A stretch of 64,000 bases of DNA, from the NCBI RefSeq assembly GCF_029846115.1, contig NZ_JARVZZ010000001.1, positions 558,001 to 622,000 on the forward strand. The letters run 5' to 3'. Positions 44,153 through 54,972 of the stretch are shown here, piece after piece. This DNA is from Serratia marcescens. GTDB taxonomy: Bacteria > Pseudomonadota > Gammaproteobacteria > Enterobacterales > Enterobacteriaceae. The stretch's first letter is position 1; the number at the start of each line of letters is the position of its first letter. Under the pieces are notes generated by a model. The model was not told the DNA's origin and made no database searches. It saw only the letters and a program-made list of their open reading frames with translations. Position numbers and translations under genes: made by a program.

Positions 44153-44475
44153 GCCAGTGGATTACCGTTTGTCCCGTCGCCGACATTCTGCCCGGCACCG
44201 GCGTGTGCGCCCTGATCGGCGATCGGCAGGTGGCGGTGTTCCGCCCCTATGCCGACGAGCAGGTGTTCGCCATCAGCAATATCGACCCGTTCGCCCAGGC
44301 CAGCGTGCTGTCGCGCGGTCTCATCGCCGAGCATCAGGGTGAGTTGTGGGTCGCCAGCCCGCTGAAGAAGCAGCATTTCCGCCTGTACGACGGCCACTGT
44401 CTGGAAGACGACAGCCGTTCCGTCGCCCGCTTCGCCAGCCGGGTGGTCGACGGCATCGTCCAAGTCGCGGCATAA
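44149..44475 (+). CDS. nirD: Nitrite reductase small subunit NirD
   Basis: A 108-residue Rieske-like subunit of the NirBD nitrite reductase; it has the Rieske fold but lacks the iron-sulfur Cys/His ligands, as in E. coli. VCALIGDRQVAVFRPY and VFAISNIDPFAQASVLSRG are typical. The ATG overlaps the nirB stop by four bases (ATGA), indicating coupled translation. Confidence 0.95.
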   Translation: MSQWITVCPVADILPGTGVCALIGDRQVAVFRPYADEQVFAISNIDPFAQASVLSRGLIAEHQGELWVASPLKKQHFRLYDGHCLEDDSRSVARFASRVVDGIVQVAA

Positions 44476-44491
44476 CCTTTCGGGAGGCAAC

Positions 44492-45292
44492 ATGTTTACC
44501 GACACCCTCAACAAATGCGCCGCCAACGCGGCGCGCATCGTTCGCCTGGCGAAGGAGAGCCCGCTCGGCTTCTGGATCAGCTCGGCGATGGCCGGCGCCT
44601 ACGTCGGCCTCGGCATCATCCTGATCTTCACCCTCGGCAACCTGGTCGACCCAAGCGTGCGGCCGCTGGTGATGGGCGCCACCTTCGGCATCGCGCTGAC
44701 GCTGGTGATCATCGCCGGTTCCGAGCTGTTCACCGGCCATACGATGTTCCTGACGCTCGGCGTCAAGGCAGGCACCATCCGCCAGAGCCAGATGTGGGCG
44801 GTGCTGCCGCAAACCTGGCTCGGCAACCTGCTCGGCTCGGTGCTGGTGGCGCTGATGTATTACTACGGCGGCGGCAGCCTGCTGCCGGTGGATACCAGCC
44901 TGGTGCACAGCGCCGCGCTGGCGAAAACCACCGCGCCGGCCGAAGTGCTGTTCTTCAAGGGGGTGCTGTGCAACTGGCTGGTTTGCCTGGCGATTTGGAT
45001 GGCGATCCGCGTAGAAGGCGCCGCCAAGTTCATCGCCATTTGGTGGTGCCTGCTGGCCTTTATCGCCTCGGGTTACGAACACTCCGTCGCCAACATGACG
45101 CTGTTCGCCCTCTCCTGGTTCGGCAACCACAGCGAGGCCTACACCCTCGCCGGCATCGGCCACAACCTGCTGTGGGTGACGCTGGGCAATATCCTGTCCG
45201 GCTCGGTGCTGATGGGTCTGGGGTATTGGTACGCTACGCCGCGCGCCGAACGCCCGCAGGCGGCGAAAGCCGCCGCACGTCAGACCGCCTGA
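44492..45292 (+). CDS. nirC: Nitrite transporter NirC
   Basis: A 266-residue formate/nitrite transporter-family pentameric channel that imports or exports nitrite. Six transmembrane segments with AGAYVGLGIIL, GSELFTGHTMFL and the central histidine region GYEHSVANM are visible. It follows nirD by 16 bp with GGGAGG as ribosome binding site. In E. coli the same operon continues into cysG, as here. Confidence 0.95.
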   Translation: MFTDTLNKCAANAARIVRLAKESPLGFWISSAMAGAYVGLGIILIFTLGNLVDPSVRPLVMGATFGIALTLVIIAGSELFTGHTMFLTLGVKAGTIRQSQMWAVLPQTWLGNLLGSVLVALMYYYGGGSLLPVDTSLVHSAALAKTTAPAEVLFFKGVLCNWLVCLAIWMAIRVEGAAKFIAIWWCLLAFIASGYEHSVANMTLFALSWFGNHSEAYTLAGIGHNLLWVTLGNILSGSVLMGLGYWYATPRAERPQAAKAAARQTA

Positions 45293-45342
45293 GTTTTCGG
45301 GGGCGCACTTCGCCCCCACACTGATTATCCCGAGGAGTGCCG

Positions 45343-46746
45343 ATGGACTACCTGCCGATTTTCTGCCAACTGCAACATAAAGCCTGCCTGCTGGTCGGCG
45401 GCGGCGAGATCGCCGAACGCAAGGCGCGCCTGCTGCTGGACGCCGGCGCGGCGCTGACCGTCAACGCCCTGGCATTCAGCCCGCAGTTCCACCAGTGGGC
45501 GGCAGAAGGCCTGCTGACGCTGACCGAGGGCGAATTCAGCCCGGCCCTGCTGGCGGAAAAATGGTTGGTGATCGCCGCTACCGACCGGCTGGAAGTCAAC
45601 GCACTGGTGTACCAGTGCGCCAACCAGCAACGGGTGTTCTGCAACGTGGTGGACGATCCGAAACGCGCCAGCTTTATCATGCCGTCTATCATCGATCGTT
45701 CGCCGATCATGGTCGCAGTGTCCTCCGGCGGCAAAGCGCCGGTGCTGGCGCGGCTGCTGCGCGAGAAGCTGGAAGCGATGCTGCCGCAGCACCTCGGCAA
45801 GCTGGCCCAGTTGGGCGGCTCACTGCGGCAGCGGGTAAAACAACGTTTCAGCAGCCTCGGCGCGCGCCGTCGCTTCTGGGAACGGTTATTCGCCCACGAT
45901 CGGCTGGCGCAGTCGCTGGCCAACGATGACGCCGCGCTGGCCGAACGCCAGCTCGAGCAGCTGTTCAGCGAACAGCCGGAAGATCGCGGTGAAGTGGTAC
46001 TGGTGGGCGCCGGGCCGGGCGATGCCGGCTTGCTGACGCTGAAAGGGCTGCAACAGATCCAGCAGGCCGACGTGGTGGTTTACGACCGGCTGGTCTCCGA
46101 AGAGATCATGACGCTGGTGCGCCGCGACGCCGAACGCATCTTCGTCGGCAAACGCGCCGGCCACCACTGCGTACCGCAGGAGCAGATCAACCAAATCCTG
46201 CTGCAGCAGGCGCAGCAAGGCAAACGCGTGGTGCGCCTGAAGGGCGGCGATCCCTTTATCTTCGGCCGCGGCGGCGAAGAACTGGAGACGCTGGCGGACG
46301 CCAACGTGCCGTTCTCGGTGGTGCCGGGCATTACCGCCGCCTCCGGCTGTTCCGCCTACAGCGGCATCCCGCTCACCCACCGCGACCATGCGCAGAGCGT
46401 CCGCTTGGTGACCGGGCACGCCAAGGCCGACGGTGGATTGGATTGGGCGACGCTGGCCGCCGGGCAACAGACGCTGGTGTTCTATATGGGGCTGTCGCAA
46501 GCGGCGGAAATCCAGCGCCAGCTGATCGCACACGGATTGCCGGCCAACACGCCGGTGGCGCTGGTAGAAAACGGCACCTCTTGCCGCCAGCGGGTGATCG
46601 AAGGCAAGCTCGGTCAACTGGGCGTCTTGTCACTACAGGCCGCCAGCCCCAGCCTGATCGTCGTCGGCAGCGTGGTCAGCCTGCGCAGCAAGCTCAACTG
46701 GTTCACCAGCGAGGCATCGCCCGCCGGCCTGGCGCAAATGGCGTGA
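45343..46746 (+). CDS. cysG: Siroheme synthase CysG
   Basis: A 467-residue trifunctional enzyme that makes siroheme, the cofactor of NirB and sulfite reductase. The N-terminal module (1-about 200) is the precorrin-2 dehydrogenase/ferrochelatase, with [16 protein letters not shown] and S128 in VAVSSGG; the C-terminal module (about 215-460) is the uroporphyrinogen III methyltransferase with [15 protein letters not shown] and [17 protein letters not shown]. The ATG at 45343 is six bases from GAGGAG. It ends the nir operon, 50 bp after nirC. Confidence 0.96.
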   Translation: MDYLPIFCQLQHKACLLVGGGEIAERKARLLLDAGAALTVNALAFSPQFHQWAAEGLLTLTEGEFSPALLAEKWLVIAATDRLEVNALVYQCANQQRVFCNVVDDPKRASFIMPSIIDRSPIMVAVSSGGKAPVLARLLREKLEAMLPQHLGKLAQLGGSLRQRVKQRFSSLGARRRFWERLFAHDRLAQSLANDDAALAERQLEQLFSEQPEDRGEVVLVGAGPGDAGLLTLKGLQQIQQADVVVYDRLVSEEIMTLVRRDAERIFVGKRAGHHCVPQEQINQILLQQAQQGKRVVRLKGGDPFIFGRGGEELETLADANVPFSVVPGITAASGCSAYSGIPLTHRDHAQSVRLVTGHAKADGGLDWATLAAGQQTLVFYMGLSQAAEIQRQLIAHGLPANTPVALVENGTSCRQRVIEGKLGQLGVLSLQAASPSLIVVGSVVSLRSKLNWFTSEASPAGLAQMA

Positions 46747-46755
46747 TACCGACGT

Positions 46756-46784
46756 AAAAAAAGCGGCCTGTGGCCGCTTTTTTT
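46756..46784. terminator. Bidirectional terminator between cysG and trpS
   Basis: GCGGCC/GGCCGC with loop TGT has seven A before and seven T after it, so it works for cysG on the plus strand and trpS on the minus strand. Confidence 0.92.
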
Positions 46785-46797
46785 ATTTGCGCCGGCG

Positions 46798-47805
46798 TTA
46801 CGCCTGCGGCGGCACGAAACCGACGGCCTGATAGACCTTCGCCAGGGTTTCCTGCGCGCGTGCGCGGGCCTTGGCGGCGCCGTCGCGCATCACCTGCTGC
46901 AGATAGGCTTCGTCGTTGCGGAAGCGGTGGTAGCGCTCCTGCAGCTCACCCAGCATGCCGGAGACGGCGTCCGCCACCGCACCTTTCAGGTGGCCGTACA
47001 TCTGGCCTTCGAACTCGGCTTCCAGCTGCGCGATGCTCTTGCCGGTCACGCCGGCGAGGATGTCCAGCAGGTTGGAGACGCCCGCCTTGTTGACCACGTC
47101 GTAACGCACGACAGGCGGCTCTTCCGAGTCGGTCATTGCGCGTTTGATCTTCTTGGTCACCGCTTTCGGATCTTCCAGCAGGCCGATCACGTTGTTGCGG
47201 TTATCGTCCGACTTGGACATCTTCTTGGTCGGCTCCTGCAGCGACATCACGCGCGCGCCGGATTTAGGAATAAACGGCTCCGGCACTTTGAACACGTCGC
47301 CATACAGCGCGTTGAAACGCTGCCCCACGTCGCGGCTCAGTTCCAGGTGCTGCTTCTGGTCTTCGCCCACCGGCACCTGGTTGGTTTGATACAGCAGGAT
47401 ATCCGCCGCCATCAGCACCGGATAGCTGAACAGCCCGGCGTTGATGTTCTCCGCGTAGCGCGCGGATTTGTCTTTGAACTGCGTCATGCGGCTCAGTTCG
47501 CCGAAATAGGTGTAGCAGTTCAGCACCCAGCTCAGCTGCGTGTGCTCAGGCACGTGCGACTGCACGAAGATGGTGCTTTTTTCCGGATCTATACCGCAGG
47601 CCAGGTACAGCGCCAGCGTATCCAGCGTGGCCTTGCGCAGCTTCTCGGCGTCCTGGCGCACGGTGATGGCATGCAGATCGACGATGCAGTAGATGCAGTC
47701 GTAGTCGTCCTGCATCTGCACCCACTGACGCAGCGCACCCATGTAGTTGCCGATGGTCAGTTCGCCGGACGGCTGCGCGCCGCTAAATACGATGGGCTTA
47801 CTCAT
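46798..47805 (-). CDS. trpS: Tryptophanyl-tRNA synthetase
   Basis: Class I synthetase that charges tRNA-Trp, 335 residues. The HIGH-like motif is TIGNY (17-21) after [10 protein letters not shown], and KMSKS is in [10 protein letters not shown] near 195-199. It is the last gene of the aroKB-damX-dam-rpe-gph-trpS unit, 2 bp after gph. Confidence 0.97.
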   Translation of the reverse strand: MSKPIVFSGAQPSGELTIGNYMGALRQWVQMQDDYDCIYCIVDLHAITVRQDAEKLRKATLDTLALYLACGIDPEKSTIFVQSHVPEHTQLSWVLNCYTYFGELSRMTQFKDKSARYAENINAGLFSYPVLMAADILLYQTNQVPVGEDQKQHLELSRDVGQRFNALYGDVFKVPEPFIPKSGARVMSLQEPTKKMSKSDDNRNNVIGLLEDPKAVTKKIKRAMTDSEEPPVVRYDVVNKAGVSNLLDILAGVTGKSIAQLEAEFEGQMYGHLKGAVADAVSGMLGELQERYHRFRNDEAYLQQVMRDGAAKARARAQETLAKVYQAVGFVPPQA

Positions 47806-47807
47806 GT

Positions 47808-48506
47808 TTAAATTTCCTGATTCTCTAAAGATGACAGCCCAAGAGCGGGCAACAAATCGGCGAAGCGCTCCAACACCCGATCGGGGTGGCTCAGGGCGAT
47901 CGATTCGCCGTAGTTATAACCGTAGGTAAAGCCGACGCTTGGGCAACCGGCGCCCTGCGCGGCTTGAATATCGTTGCGCGAATCGCCGACGAACAGCAGC
48001 TCATGCGCCCGCAACCCCAGCTTGCCGAGCACCAGGTACAACGGCGCCGGGTGCGGTTTCTTTTCCGTCACGTCATCGCCGCCGATCACCAGCGAGAAAT
48101 AGTCGCCAATGCCCAACGATGCCAACAGCGGCGCCACGAACGGTGTCGGCTTATTGGTCACCAACGCCATCGGGTAACCGTGCGCGGCCAGTCGGGCCAG
48201 CGTCTCTTGCACCTGCGGGAACAAGCGGCTGCCGCTGTCGACGGTCTGCGCGTAGAAATGGTCGAAGCGTTCACGCAGCCGGCTGCACTGCTCCGGCGAG
48301 CCTTCCGCTTCCGCCCAGCGCAGCGCGCGCTGCACCAGCACGTCGGCGCCGTTGCCGATCCAGGTGCCAACCCGTTCTTCACCCGCCTGCGGCAAGCCCG
48401 TCTCTTCCAACGCCATATCGATGGCGGCCGCCAGGCCCGGCGCGCTGTCGACCAGCGTGCCGTCCAGATCGAAGGCCAATGCGCGGATCGCGCCGAAATC
48501 AGCCAT
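47808..48506 (-). CDS. gph: Phosphoglycolate phosphatase
   Basis: HAD-superfamily phosphatase that removes 2-phosphoglycolate formed during DNA repair. The 232-residue product has the nucleophile and acid in DLDGT (D13, D15), LVTNKPTPF as motif II, and [15 protein letters not shown] as motif IV. It overlaps the rpe stop by eight bases. Confidence 0.95.
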   Translation of the reverse strand: MADFGAIRALAFDLDGTLVDSAPGLAAAIDMALEETGLPQAGEERVGTWIGNGADVLVQRALRWAEAEGSPEQCSRLRERFDHFYAQTVDSGSRLFPQVQETLARLAAHGYPMALVTNKPTPFVAPLLASLGIGDYFSLVIGGDDVTEKKPHPAPLYLVLGKLGLRAHELLFVGDSRNDIQAAQGAGCPSVGFTYGYNYGESIALSHPDRVLERFADLLPALGLSSLENQEI

Positions 48507-49176
48507 GAGTAACCTTCGCCAGCTCGCTGCGCATCTCGTCGATCACCTTGCGGTAGTCCGGCTGGCCAAAGATGGCGGAACCGGCGACGAACATATCGGC
48601 GCCTGCGGCGGCGATTTCGGCAATATTATCCACCTTCACGCCGCCGTCGACTTCCAGGCGGATATCGCGACCGCTGTCGTCGATCAGCTTGCGCACCTGG
48701 CGCAGCTTGTCCAGGGTACCGTGGATGAACGACTGGCCGCCGAAGCCCGGGTTGACCGACATCAGCAGGATCACGTCGATTTTATCCATCACGTAATCGA
48801 GATAACTCAGCGGCGTCGCCGGGTTGAATACCAGGCCAGCTTTACAGCCGTGCTCTTTGATCAGCTGAATGGTGCGATCGACATGCTCGGAAGCTTCGGG
48901 GTGGAAAGAGATATAAGACGCGCCGGCCTTGGCGAAATCAGGCACGATGCGATCCACCGGCTTGACCATCAGGTGCACGTCAATCGGCGCAGTAATGCCG
49001 TAGTTGCGCAGCGCTTCGCACACCATCGGACCGATGGTCAGATTGGGCACGTAGTGGTTGTCCATCACGTCGAAGTGCACCACGTCACCGCCTGCGGCCA
49101 GCACGTTAGCGGTATCTTCACCTAACCGGGCAAAATCTGCCGACAGAATGGACGGGGCAATCAAAAACTTTTTCAT
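48499..49176 (-). CDS. rpe: Ribulose-phosphate 3-epimerase
   Basis: Pentose-phosphate pathway epimerase, 225 residues and a TIM barrel. Metal ligands H34, D36, H68 and D177 are in [20 protein letters not shown] and RLEVDGGV. The start [15 protein letters not shown] matches E. coli; the frame remains open more than 100 codons upstream into dam but has no conserved content. A 50-bp gap separates it from dam. Confidence 0.96.
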   Translation of the reverse strand: MKKFLIAPSILSADFARLGEDTANVLAAGGDVVHFDVMDNHYVPNLTIGPMVCEALRNYGITAPIDVHLMVKPVDRIVPDFAKAGASYISFHPEASEHVDRTIQLIKEHGCKAGLVFNPATPLSYLDYVMDKIDVILLMSVNPGFGGQSFIHGTLDKLRQVRKLIDDSGRDIRLEVDGGVKVDNIAEIAAAGADMFVAGSAIFGQPDYRKVIDEMRSELAKVTHG

Positions 49177-49226
49177 CCGCTTCTCCAAACGTAGGGTCGA
49201 GTTGTTATGCGCCGGGGTGCCCCGGC

Positions 49227-50039
49227 TTAGCGATACAGCGCCAAAAGCTCGTTCACTTTGCTGCGGCCGAGAATGTTGCGGCTGATTGTGCGGCGCGCTT
49301 TCACCACATACAACGCAGCATTCTGGTACCAGTCGCGCGTCAGCTCGGTATCGTGATTGGAGATCAATACCGGTACCTGGCTCTCTACCGAGAGCTGGTG
49401 CGCCAATTTCGCCAGGCTTTGCTGATCGGCGATGCTGAAGCTGTTGGTGTGGTAAGCGGTGAAATTCGCCGTCGCCGACAGCGGCGCATAAGGCGGATCG
49501 CAATACACCACGGCACCGGCCACGGCCTTCGCCATGGTATCGCGGTAATGCTCGCAGACAAAAGTGGCATTGCGCGATTTTTCGGCAAACCAGTAGAGCT
49601 CTTCTTCCGGGAAGTACGGTTTCTTGTACCGGCCAAACGGCACGTTAAACTCGCCGCGCAGGTTATAGCGGCACAGGCCGTTATAGCAGTGGCGGTTCAG
49701 GTACAGGAACAGCAGCGCCCGGCGGTAAGGCTCGGTGCTAGTATTGAACTCTTCTCGCAGCAGGTAAAACTGATCCGAGTTATTGAATTCATCGGCGAAA
49801 AGCGTGCGGGCATCGCGCACGAAGTCATCCGTGCGCAGCTTAACGATGTTATACAGGTTGATAAGATCGCTATTGATGTCGGCGAGAATGTAGGCGTCGT
49901 AATCCGTATTCAGAAAGACAGATCCCGCACCCACGAAGGGCTCGATTAAGCAGTCTCCCGCCGGCAGATGGCGACGAATCTCATCTACCAGCGGGTATTT
50001 TCCACCAGCCCATTTTAAAAAAGCGCGGTTTTTCTTCAT
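49227..50039 (-). CDS. dam: DNA adenine methyltransferase Dam
   Basis: Dam methylates adenine in GATC for mismatch repair and replication control. The 270-residue protein has the AdoMet motif [10 protein letters not shown] and the catalytic DPPY at residues 181-184, the same positions as in E. coli. It follows damX after 84 bp in the aroK super-operon. Confidence 0.97.
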   Translation of the reverse strand: MKKNRAFLKWAGGKYPLVDEIRRHLPAGDCLIEPFVGAGSVFLNTDYDAYILADINSDLINLYNIVKLRTDDFVRDARTLFADEFNNSDQFYLLREEFNTSTEPYRRALLFLYLNRHCYNGLCRYNLRGEFNVPFGRYKKPYFPEEELYWFAEKSRNATFVCEHYRDTMAKAVAGAVVYCDPPYAPLSATANFTAYHTNSFSIADQQSLAKLAHQLSVESQVPVLISNHDTELTRDWYQNAALYVVKARRTISRNILGRSKVNELLALYR

Positions 50040-50123
50040 GCCGTCAATTAGCTACTTATACAATTCAGAGCGGCGGATTGTACTCTGTTTCAGACAGCAC
50101 ATCAGCGCACAAATTTAAATGAT

Positions 50124-51137
50124 TTATTTTTTAAGATCTTGCTGCACTTGGTGTACAGGTCGGACCCACGGTTTTTTCGCCTGCACATCCGCCGGCAACG
50201 AAGCAATGGCGCGCTTCGCTTCTGCGGAAGACGCATAGTTGCCGCTCACCAGCACGAACCACGGCTTGCCGTCACGCTTGGTGGCGTACACCAGGTAGTT
50301 CTGCAACTTCTGCTGCTTGGCATAGGCGTTCAGCGTATCGGAACGCGAAGCGCTGCTCAGTTGCAAGGTATAGTGGCTGCCCGGCGCAGACTGCAGCGAA
50401 CTGCCGCTGCTGGCGACCGCTCCCGCTTTCGCGGTGGAAGACGGTTTGGCCGGCGGCGTATACACCGTGGTCGGTGATTTATGCTGCGTCGCGGTCGGTT
50501 TGGTGGCGGCGGTTTTCGCCGGCGTTTTATGCTGTTGCGGCGCGGTGCCCTGCACAGGACGCGTCGCTTCGCGCGCTGCGGCGCCGCTCATCACCGTCGC
50601 CGGTGCGGTCGGCAGCGTCGACGCTGCGCCGGTCACGCCCTGGGTCGCGGCATCCACCTGCCCCTGCTGCTGCGACAGCGCATCCGCCATGTTGCCCGGC
50701 AGATCGACGCGCTGCTGCGCACCGCCTTGTTGAGGCTGAGTTTGCGCTTCGGTCGGCGTGCCGGAAATCGGCGGAACGCTGACGTTCTGCGGTTGCTGTG
50801 GCTGAGTCACGCTCACGCCATTGTTGTCGTGGGTATCCGTGGTGCCGCCCGGCACGCCGTTGTTGGCGGTGGTCAGCGACGAAGAACCGGACAGGTTAAT
50901 ATCGCGGGCCGCGCCGTTTTGCGCAGCGCTCTCCTGAGCCGCCTCATGCTTGGTCGGCGCCTTCAAGGCGGAACCGATGCCGATAATCAGCAGCAACAGC
51001 ACCAAAATGCCGATGCCAATCATCAAATGCTGACGCGAAACGGCGAAGCGCGGCGCGGCTGCCGGCTTGCGCGAACGCGTAGGACGACGATCGCTGCTAT
51101 CAGGTCTGAGATCGTCTTCCGGTTTAAACTCGTCCAT
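50124..51137 (-). CDS. damX: Cell-division SPOR-domain protein DamX
   Basis: DamX is an inner-membrane protein recruited to the division septum. The 337-residue protein has a short cytoplasmic start (MDEFKPEDDLRP), one membrane span at about 38-57, a long Gln/Pro/Thr-rich periplasmic linker and a C-terminal SPOR domain (about 262-335) that binds denuded septal glycan. The linker is low complexity, so its length varies among species. The start MDEFKPEDDL is chosen over an ATG eight codons earlier. Confidence 0.92.
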   Translation of the reverse strand: MDEFKPEDDLRPDSSDRRPTRSRKPAAAPRFAVSRQHLMIGIGILVLLLLIIGIGSALKAPTKHEAAQESAAQNGAARDINLSGSSSLTTANNGVPGGTTDTHDNNGVSVTQPQQPQNVSVPPISGTPTEAQTQPQQGGAQQRVDLPGNMADALSQQQGQVDAATQGVTGAASTLPTAPATVMSGAAAREATRPVQGTAPQQHKTPAKTAATKPTATQHKSPTTVYTPPAKPSSTAKAGAVASSGSSLQSAPGSHYTLQLSSASRSDTLNAYAKQQKLQNYLVYATKRDGKPWFVLVSGNYASSAEAKRAIASLPADVQAKKPWVRPVHQVQQDLKK

Positions 51138-51293
51138 CTGAAACCCTCCAACTAGAGGCAAAAGCCCACCACCGTAGACCTACCGTGGCACGGGCAGATT
51201 AACCCGATGATGGCAAAGCGACACCCGTCGTGCTCTGCTCACTGTATTAATATAGATGCAAATGGCGGCTAAGCCACTGTTACTTGGTCCGAT

Positions 51294-52394
51294 TTAATTA
51301 CGCTGCTGCTCAGGCAGGCAGGCGGCGATCGACGCCAGCACCAGCTCATGCCCTACGCCGCCGCGCACTTCCGCCGCACCGATCGCGGTCGGCAGCACCA
51401 GACGCAGTTCACCCGCCAGCACTTTCTTGTCACGCAACATGTGCGGCAGATAGGATTCCGGCGTCATTTCCTGCGGCCCGCAGACCGGCAAGCCGGCGCG
51501 CAGCAGCAGCGCTTTGATGCGTTCGATGTCTTCAACCGAGAACTGGCCGAGACGGTGTGCGGTTTCCGCCGCCATCACCATGCCTGCAGCCACCGCTTCG
51601 CCGTGCAGCCATACGCCGTAGCCCATTTCGGCTTCGATGGCATGGCCGTAAGTATGACCCAGATTCAGCAAGGCGCGCAGGCCGCTTTCGCGTTCGTCGG
51701 CGGCCACGACCTCAGCCTTCAGTTCACAGCAGCGACGGATACAGTAGGCCAACGCCTGCATATCCAACGCCATCAGCGCATCAATGTTATTTTCCAACCA
51801 GACGAAGAATGCGCGATCGAGAATGATCCCGTATTTGATGACTTCAGCCAGGCCGGAAGAGAGTTCACGCGTCGGCAACGTTTTCAGGCAATCCAGATCA
51901 ACCACCACCGAAGCGGGTTGATAGAAAGCACCGATCATGTTTTTGCCGAGCGGGTGGTTGACGGCGGTCTTGCCGCCTACGGAAGAGTCCACCTGCGACA
52001 ACAGCGTGGTGGGAACCTGAATGAAGCGCACGCCGCGTTGGTAGCACGCGGCGGCAAAGCCGGTCAGATCGCCGACAACGCCGCCGCCGAGGGCGATCAG
52101 CGTGGTATCGCGCCCGTGCGGTTTTTCCAGCAGCGCCGAAAACACCTGCTCCAACACCGCCAGAGATTTGTACTGCTCACCATCGGGAAGGATCACCTGA
52201 TCCACCACGACGCCACCCTGCTCCAGCACCTGCCGGACACGCTCCAGATAAAGCGGCGCCAGGGTCTGGTTGGTGACCAACATCGCTTGCTCACCCGCCT
52301 TCAACGGCATAAAAGAAGCCGGATCGTTAAACAATCCGGCGGCGATGGTAATCGGGTAGCTGCGCTCCCCAAGCGTTACAGTAATTCTCTCCAT
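51294..52394 (-). CDS. aroB: 3-dehydroquinate synthase
   Basis: AroB makes 3-dehydroquinate, the second step of the shikimate pathway, using NAD and a metal. The 366-residue protein has [19 protein letters not shown] and the metal-binding [25 protein letters not shown] region with conserved histidines. The start [15 protein letters not shown] is as in E. coli. It is 106 bp from aroK and 156 bp from damX. Confidence 0.96.
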   Translation of the reverse strand: MERITVTLGERSYPITIAAGLFNDPASFMPLKAGEQAMLVTNQTLAPLYLERVRQVLEQGGVVVDQVILPDGEQYKSLAVLEQVFSALLEKPHGRDTTLIALGGGVVGDLTGFAAACYQRGVRFIQVPTTLLSQVDSSVGGKTAVNHPLGKNMIGAFYQPASVVVDLDCLKTLPTRELSSGLAEVIKYGIILDRAFFVWLENNIDALMALDMQALAYCIRRCCELKAEVVAADERESGLRALLNLGHTYGHAIEAEMGYGVWLHGEAVAAGMVMAAETAHRLGQFSVEDIERIKALLLRAGLPVCGPQEMTPESYLPHMLRDKKVLAGELRLVLPTAIGAAEVRGGVGHELVLASIAACLPEQQRN

Positions 52395-52500
52395 GTCGCG
52401 CTCAGTTCTCTGTATGGTGCGGCGGTGGTTGCTCCCCGCAACAGCGGGGAACACAAATCAGTTTTCCGCATTGGCCGACGGCGAACGCGAAAATCGGCAA

Positions 52501-53022
52501 TCAGTTGCTTTCCAGCATGTTGATGATCTGGTTGGCAACCACTTTAGCGCTCTGATCGTCGGTGCGGATGGTGACATCGGCAATCTCTTCATACAACGGA
52601 TTGCGCTCTTTCGCCAAGGCTTCCAGCACTTCACGCGGCGGAGAATCAACCTGCAGCAGCGGGCGCTTTTTATCACGCTGGGTACGAGCCAGTTGTTTCT
52701 CGATCGTGGTTTCCAGATAGACCACCACACCGCGCGCGGACAGACGGTTGCGCGTTTCGCGCGACTTCACCGAACCGCCGCCGGTCGCCAACACAATCCC
52801 TTGTTTTTCCGTCAGTTCATTAATGACTTTTTCTTCACGATCGCGGAAACCTTCTTCCCCTTCCACGTCGAATACCCAGCCCACGTCAGCTCCGGTACGT
52901 CGCTCAATTTCTTGATCGGAGTCGAAGAACTCCATATTGAGTTGCTGAGCTAACTGACGGCCAATAGTGCTTTTGCCGGCACCCATAGGCCCAACCAGAA
53001 AGATATTGCGTTTCTCTGCCAT
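52501..53022 (-). CDS. aroK: Shikimate kinase I
   Basis: Shikimate kinase, 173 residues as in E. coli AroK, with the P-loop GPMGAGKST (11-19), the shikimate-binding [16 protein letters not shown] and [16 protein letters not shown], and the LID with KRPLL. It is the first gene of the aroKB-damX-dam-rpe-gph-trpS super-operon. Start [16 protein letters not shown] is conserved. Confidence 0.97.
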   Translation of the reverse strand: MAEKRNIFLVGPMGAGKSTIGRQLAQQLNMEFFDSDQEIERRTGADVGWVFDVEGEEGFRDREEKVINELTEKQGIVLATGGGSVKSRETRNRLSARGVVVYLETTIEKQLARTQRDKKRPLLQVDSPPREVLEALAKERNPLYEEIADVTIRTDDQSAKVVANQIINMLESN

Positions 53023-53134
53023 GTTTTTCGGTATTACTAAGACAATTCGTTAATGTTAACCCGCCCCGCCAATCAAATCAGCGGCGGGACCTAAACTGAA
53101 ACCTCATGAGCGATAGTGCGAGATCAGACGAAAA

Positions 53135-53164
53135 ATTATCTCAACACTCTTGGTAGTTTGGCAA
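53135..53164 (-). promoter_or_regulatory. Candidate promoter of aroK
   Basis: TTGCCA (53164-53159), 18 bp, GATAAT (53140-53135). It would start transcription near 53128, about 105 bases before aroK, and the leader has a CCCGCC/GGCGGG hairpin (53065-53088). The remaining part of the 349-bp gap 53023-53371 holds a six-codon mini-ORF but no clear gene. Confidence 0.55.
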
Positions 53165-53371
53165 CCGAATAAATCGCAATCCACGCCGCGGGAGGGAAAC
53201 CATATGTTTTTAACGGCGTCTTGACGCTAACAAAAAACCTCGGTGCTCAATTCGGTAACCCTTGTAAGCTAAATCGGCCGCAGCGTCAAACGCAGATCCC
53301 CCCAAGGGGATAAAAAAGTGTATCTGCTCATCAACTTTAGGAGATTTGCCGTCCGGCTGACAGGCAGACGC

Positions 53372-54616
53372 TTATCCCTTAATCAGGGTCGGCGTAATGA
53401 AGATCACCAACTCGCGTTTTTTCTGTTGTGCGCCGCTTTGTCGGAACAAGCTTCCCAATAACGGCGCATCCCCCAATCCCGGTACCTTGTCCGCCGTCTT
53501 GCCGCTATGCCGTTGAAAAATGCCGCCGAGCACCAGGGTTTCACCGCTTTTCACCGTGATCTGCGTCTTAATCTCCTGTTTATCGATGGTCAATGCCTCC
53601 CCCGCCCCGCGGCTGATGGCGCGCCCCGGCATATTTTGGCTGATGTGCAAGGTCAGCGTGATGCGCCCGTCCGGCAACACTTTCGGCGTCACCTCCATGC
53701 CCAGCACCGCCTCTTTGAACTCGATGGCGGTCGCACCGCTGGCGCCGCTCGACACTTCGTAAGGGATCTCCGTCCCCTGTTTGATGCTGGCGGTTTGCAG
53801 GTGCGCCGTCAGCAAACGCGGGCTGGCGATGATCTCCACCTGATTCTCCTGCTCCAGCGCCGTCAGCTCGAGGCTCAGCAAACGCCCGCTGATGCGCGCC
53901 AGATGGAAACCGGCGTTCACCGCGCTGCGCTCCAGTGGCAGGTTAACGCCGAGATTGCCCGGCCGCAGCGGCTGCGCTGGCCTGTCGTCGGCCGCCAACC
54001 CCCAACGCACGCCGAGTTCACGCAGGCTTTCGCTGTTGATGGTCACGATATGCGCCGCCAGTTGCACCTGTGCCAGCGGCGCGTCCATTTCCGTCACCCG
54101 TTTTTTCAACTGCGCCAGGATTGGCGCCGTGTCGCGCAGCAGCAGCGTATTGGTGCGCTTATCCGCCAGCACGCTGCCCCGCTCGCTGAGCAAGGCGCCG
54201 CGTTGGGCATTGAGGCTTTCGGCAATCTCCGCCGCATCGCCGTTCTGTAACGTCAGGGTCAGGCTGTGCAGCGGTTGCCGCTGCGCCAGCGCCTCTCGCT
54301 GCTGCCTTTTTTCCTGCGCGTCCGGCTCCGGCGAGATCAGCATCACGTTGCCCTCCCGCGTCATCGTCAGCTTGCCCATGCGCAGGGTCAGCGCCAGCGC
54401 CTGAGGCCAGGGCACATTCTCCAGCCGCAGCGTCAGGTTGCCGCTCACGCCGGGCGCGGCGATCAGGTTCATCTGCCGATAATCCGCCAGCGCCTGCAGG
54501 ATGACCGTGACCGGCGCATCCTGAAACTCCAGCGAAATAACTTGTTTATCCTGCGCCTGTGAGGCGCCGAGCGCCAGGCACCACAGCGCCATGCCCAGTC
54601 CAGCGCGTCCTTTCAT
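53372..54616 (-). CDS. hofQ: Secretin-like DNA-utilisation protein HofQ
   Basis: A 414-residue secretin/PilQ-like outer-membrane protein, the predicted channel of the Hof machinery (homologous to Haemophilus ComE) used for DNA as a nutrient. A signal peptide ends at ASQA (residue 21). STN-like and N1-type domains precede the secretin core with LVLGGIFQRHSGKTADKVPGLGDAPLLGSLF. It overlaps hofP by four bases. The frame is open upstream but that part runs through hofP and is not conserved. Confidence 0.9.
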   Translation of the reverse strand: MKGRAGLGMALWCLALGASQAQDKQVISLEFQDAPVTVILQALADYRQMNLIAAPGVSGNLTLRLENVPWPQALALTLRMGKLTMTREGNVMLISPEPDAQEKRQQREALAQRQPLHSLTLTLQNGDAAEIAESLNAQRGALLSERGSVLADKRTNTLLLRDTAPILAQLKKRVTEMDAPLAQVQLAAHIVTINSESLRELGVRWGLAADDRPAQPLRPGNLGVNLPLERSAVNAGFHLARISGRLLSLELTALEQENQVEIIASPRLLTAHLQTASIKQGTEIPYEVSSGASGATAIEFKEAVLGMEVTPKVLPDGRITLTLHISQNMPGRAISRGAGEALTIDKQEIKTQITVKSGETLVLGGIFQRHSGKTADKVPGLGDAPLLGSLFRQSGAQQKKRELVIFITPTLIKG

Positions 54617-54972
54617 GGTTTGCCATCCTTGTTGTCTATCATCAGCGAGATGTCGCCCTGGCTCGCCGGGCAATCCGGTTCGGCCGCCAGCGCCTTTAAC
54701 GTCAGGCTGCGCGCCTGCACCTGCGTCACCTGCCAGCGCTCGGCCAGCACCCGCTGCGGCGGCCGCAGGCGCAACCATTGCCCCGCCGGCGTCACCACCC
54801 AGCCATAGCGCAGCGTCGGTTGCCCGATGACGCCTTTCAGTCGCCAGCCTGCCGGCGATGCCGCCGTTTGGGCACAAACAGGCAGCGGAGGCGGCGCAAA
54901 CGGGTCGCGCGGTTCAGCGCATAAGGCCCATGGCCATAGCAGCCACCACCAGCGGCCGGGTCTTTTACTCAT
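54613..54972 (-). CDS. hofP: HofP, PilP-like pilus-machinery protein
   Basis: A 119-residue protein with a signal-peptide-like start (MSKRPGRWWWLLWPWALCA) and a small C-terminal domain with CPAS. It corresponds in position to HofP of the hofMNOPQ operon. Sequence conservation is low in this family, so the call depends on gene order and length. It overlaps hofO and hofQ. Confidence 0.72.
   Translation of the reverse strand: MSKRPGRWWWLLWPWALCAEPRDPFAPPPLPVCAQTAASPAGWRLKGVIGQPTLRYGWVVTPAGQWLRLRPPQRVLAERWQVTQVQARSLTLKALAAEPDCPASQGDISLMIDNKDGKP

Noticed and set aside
49177..49503. N-terminal extension of rpe
   Set aside because: The frame stays open for 109 codons upstream but overlaps dam and encodes nothing like the epimerase family; the MKKFLIAPS start is used.
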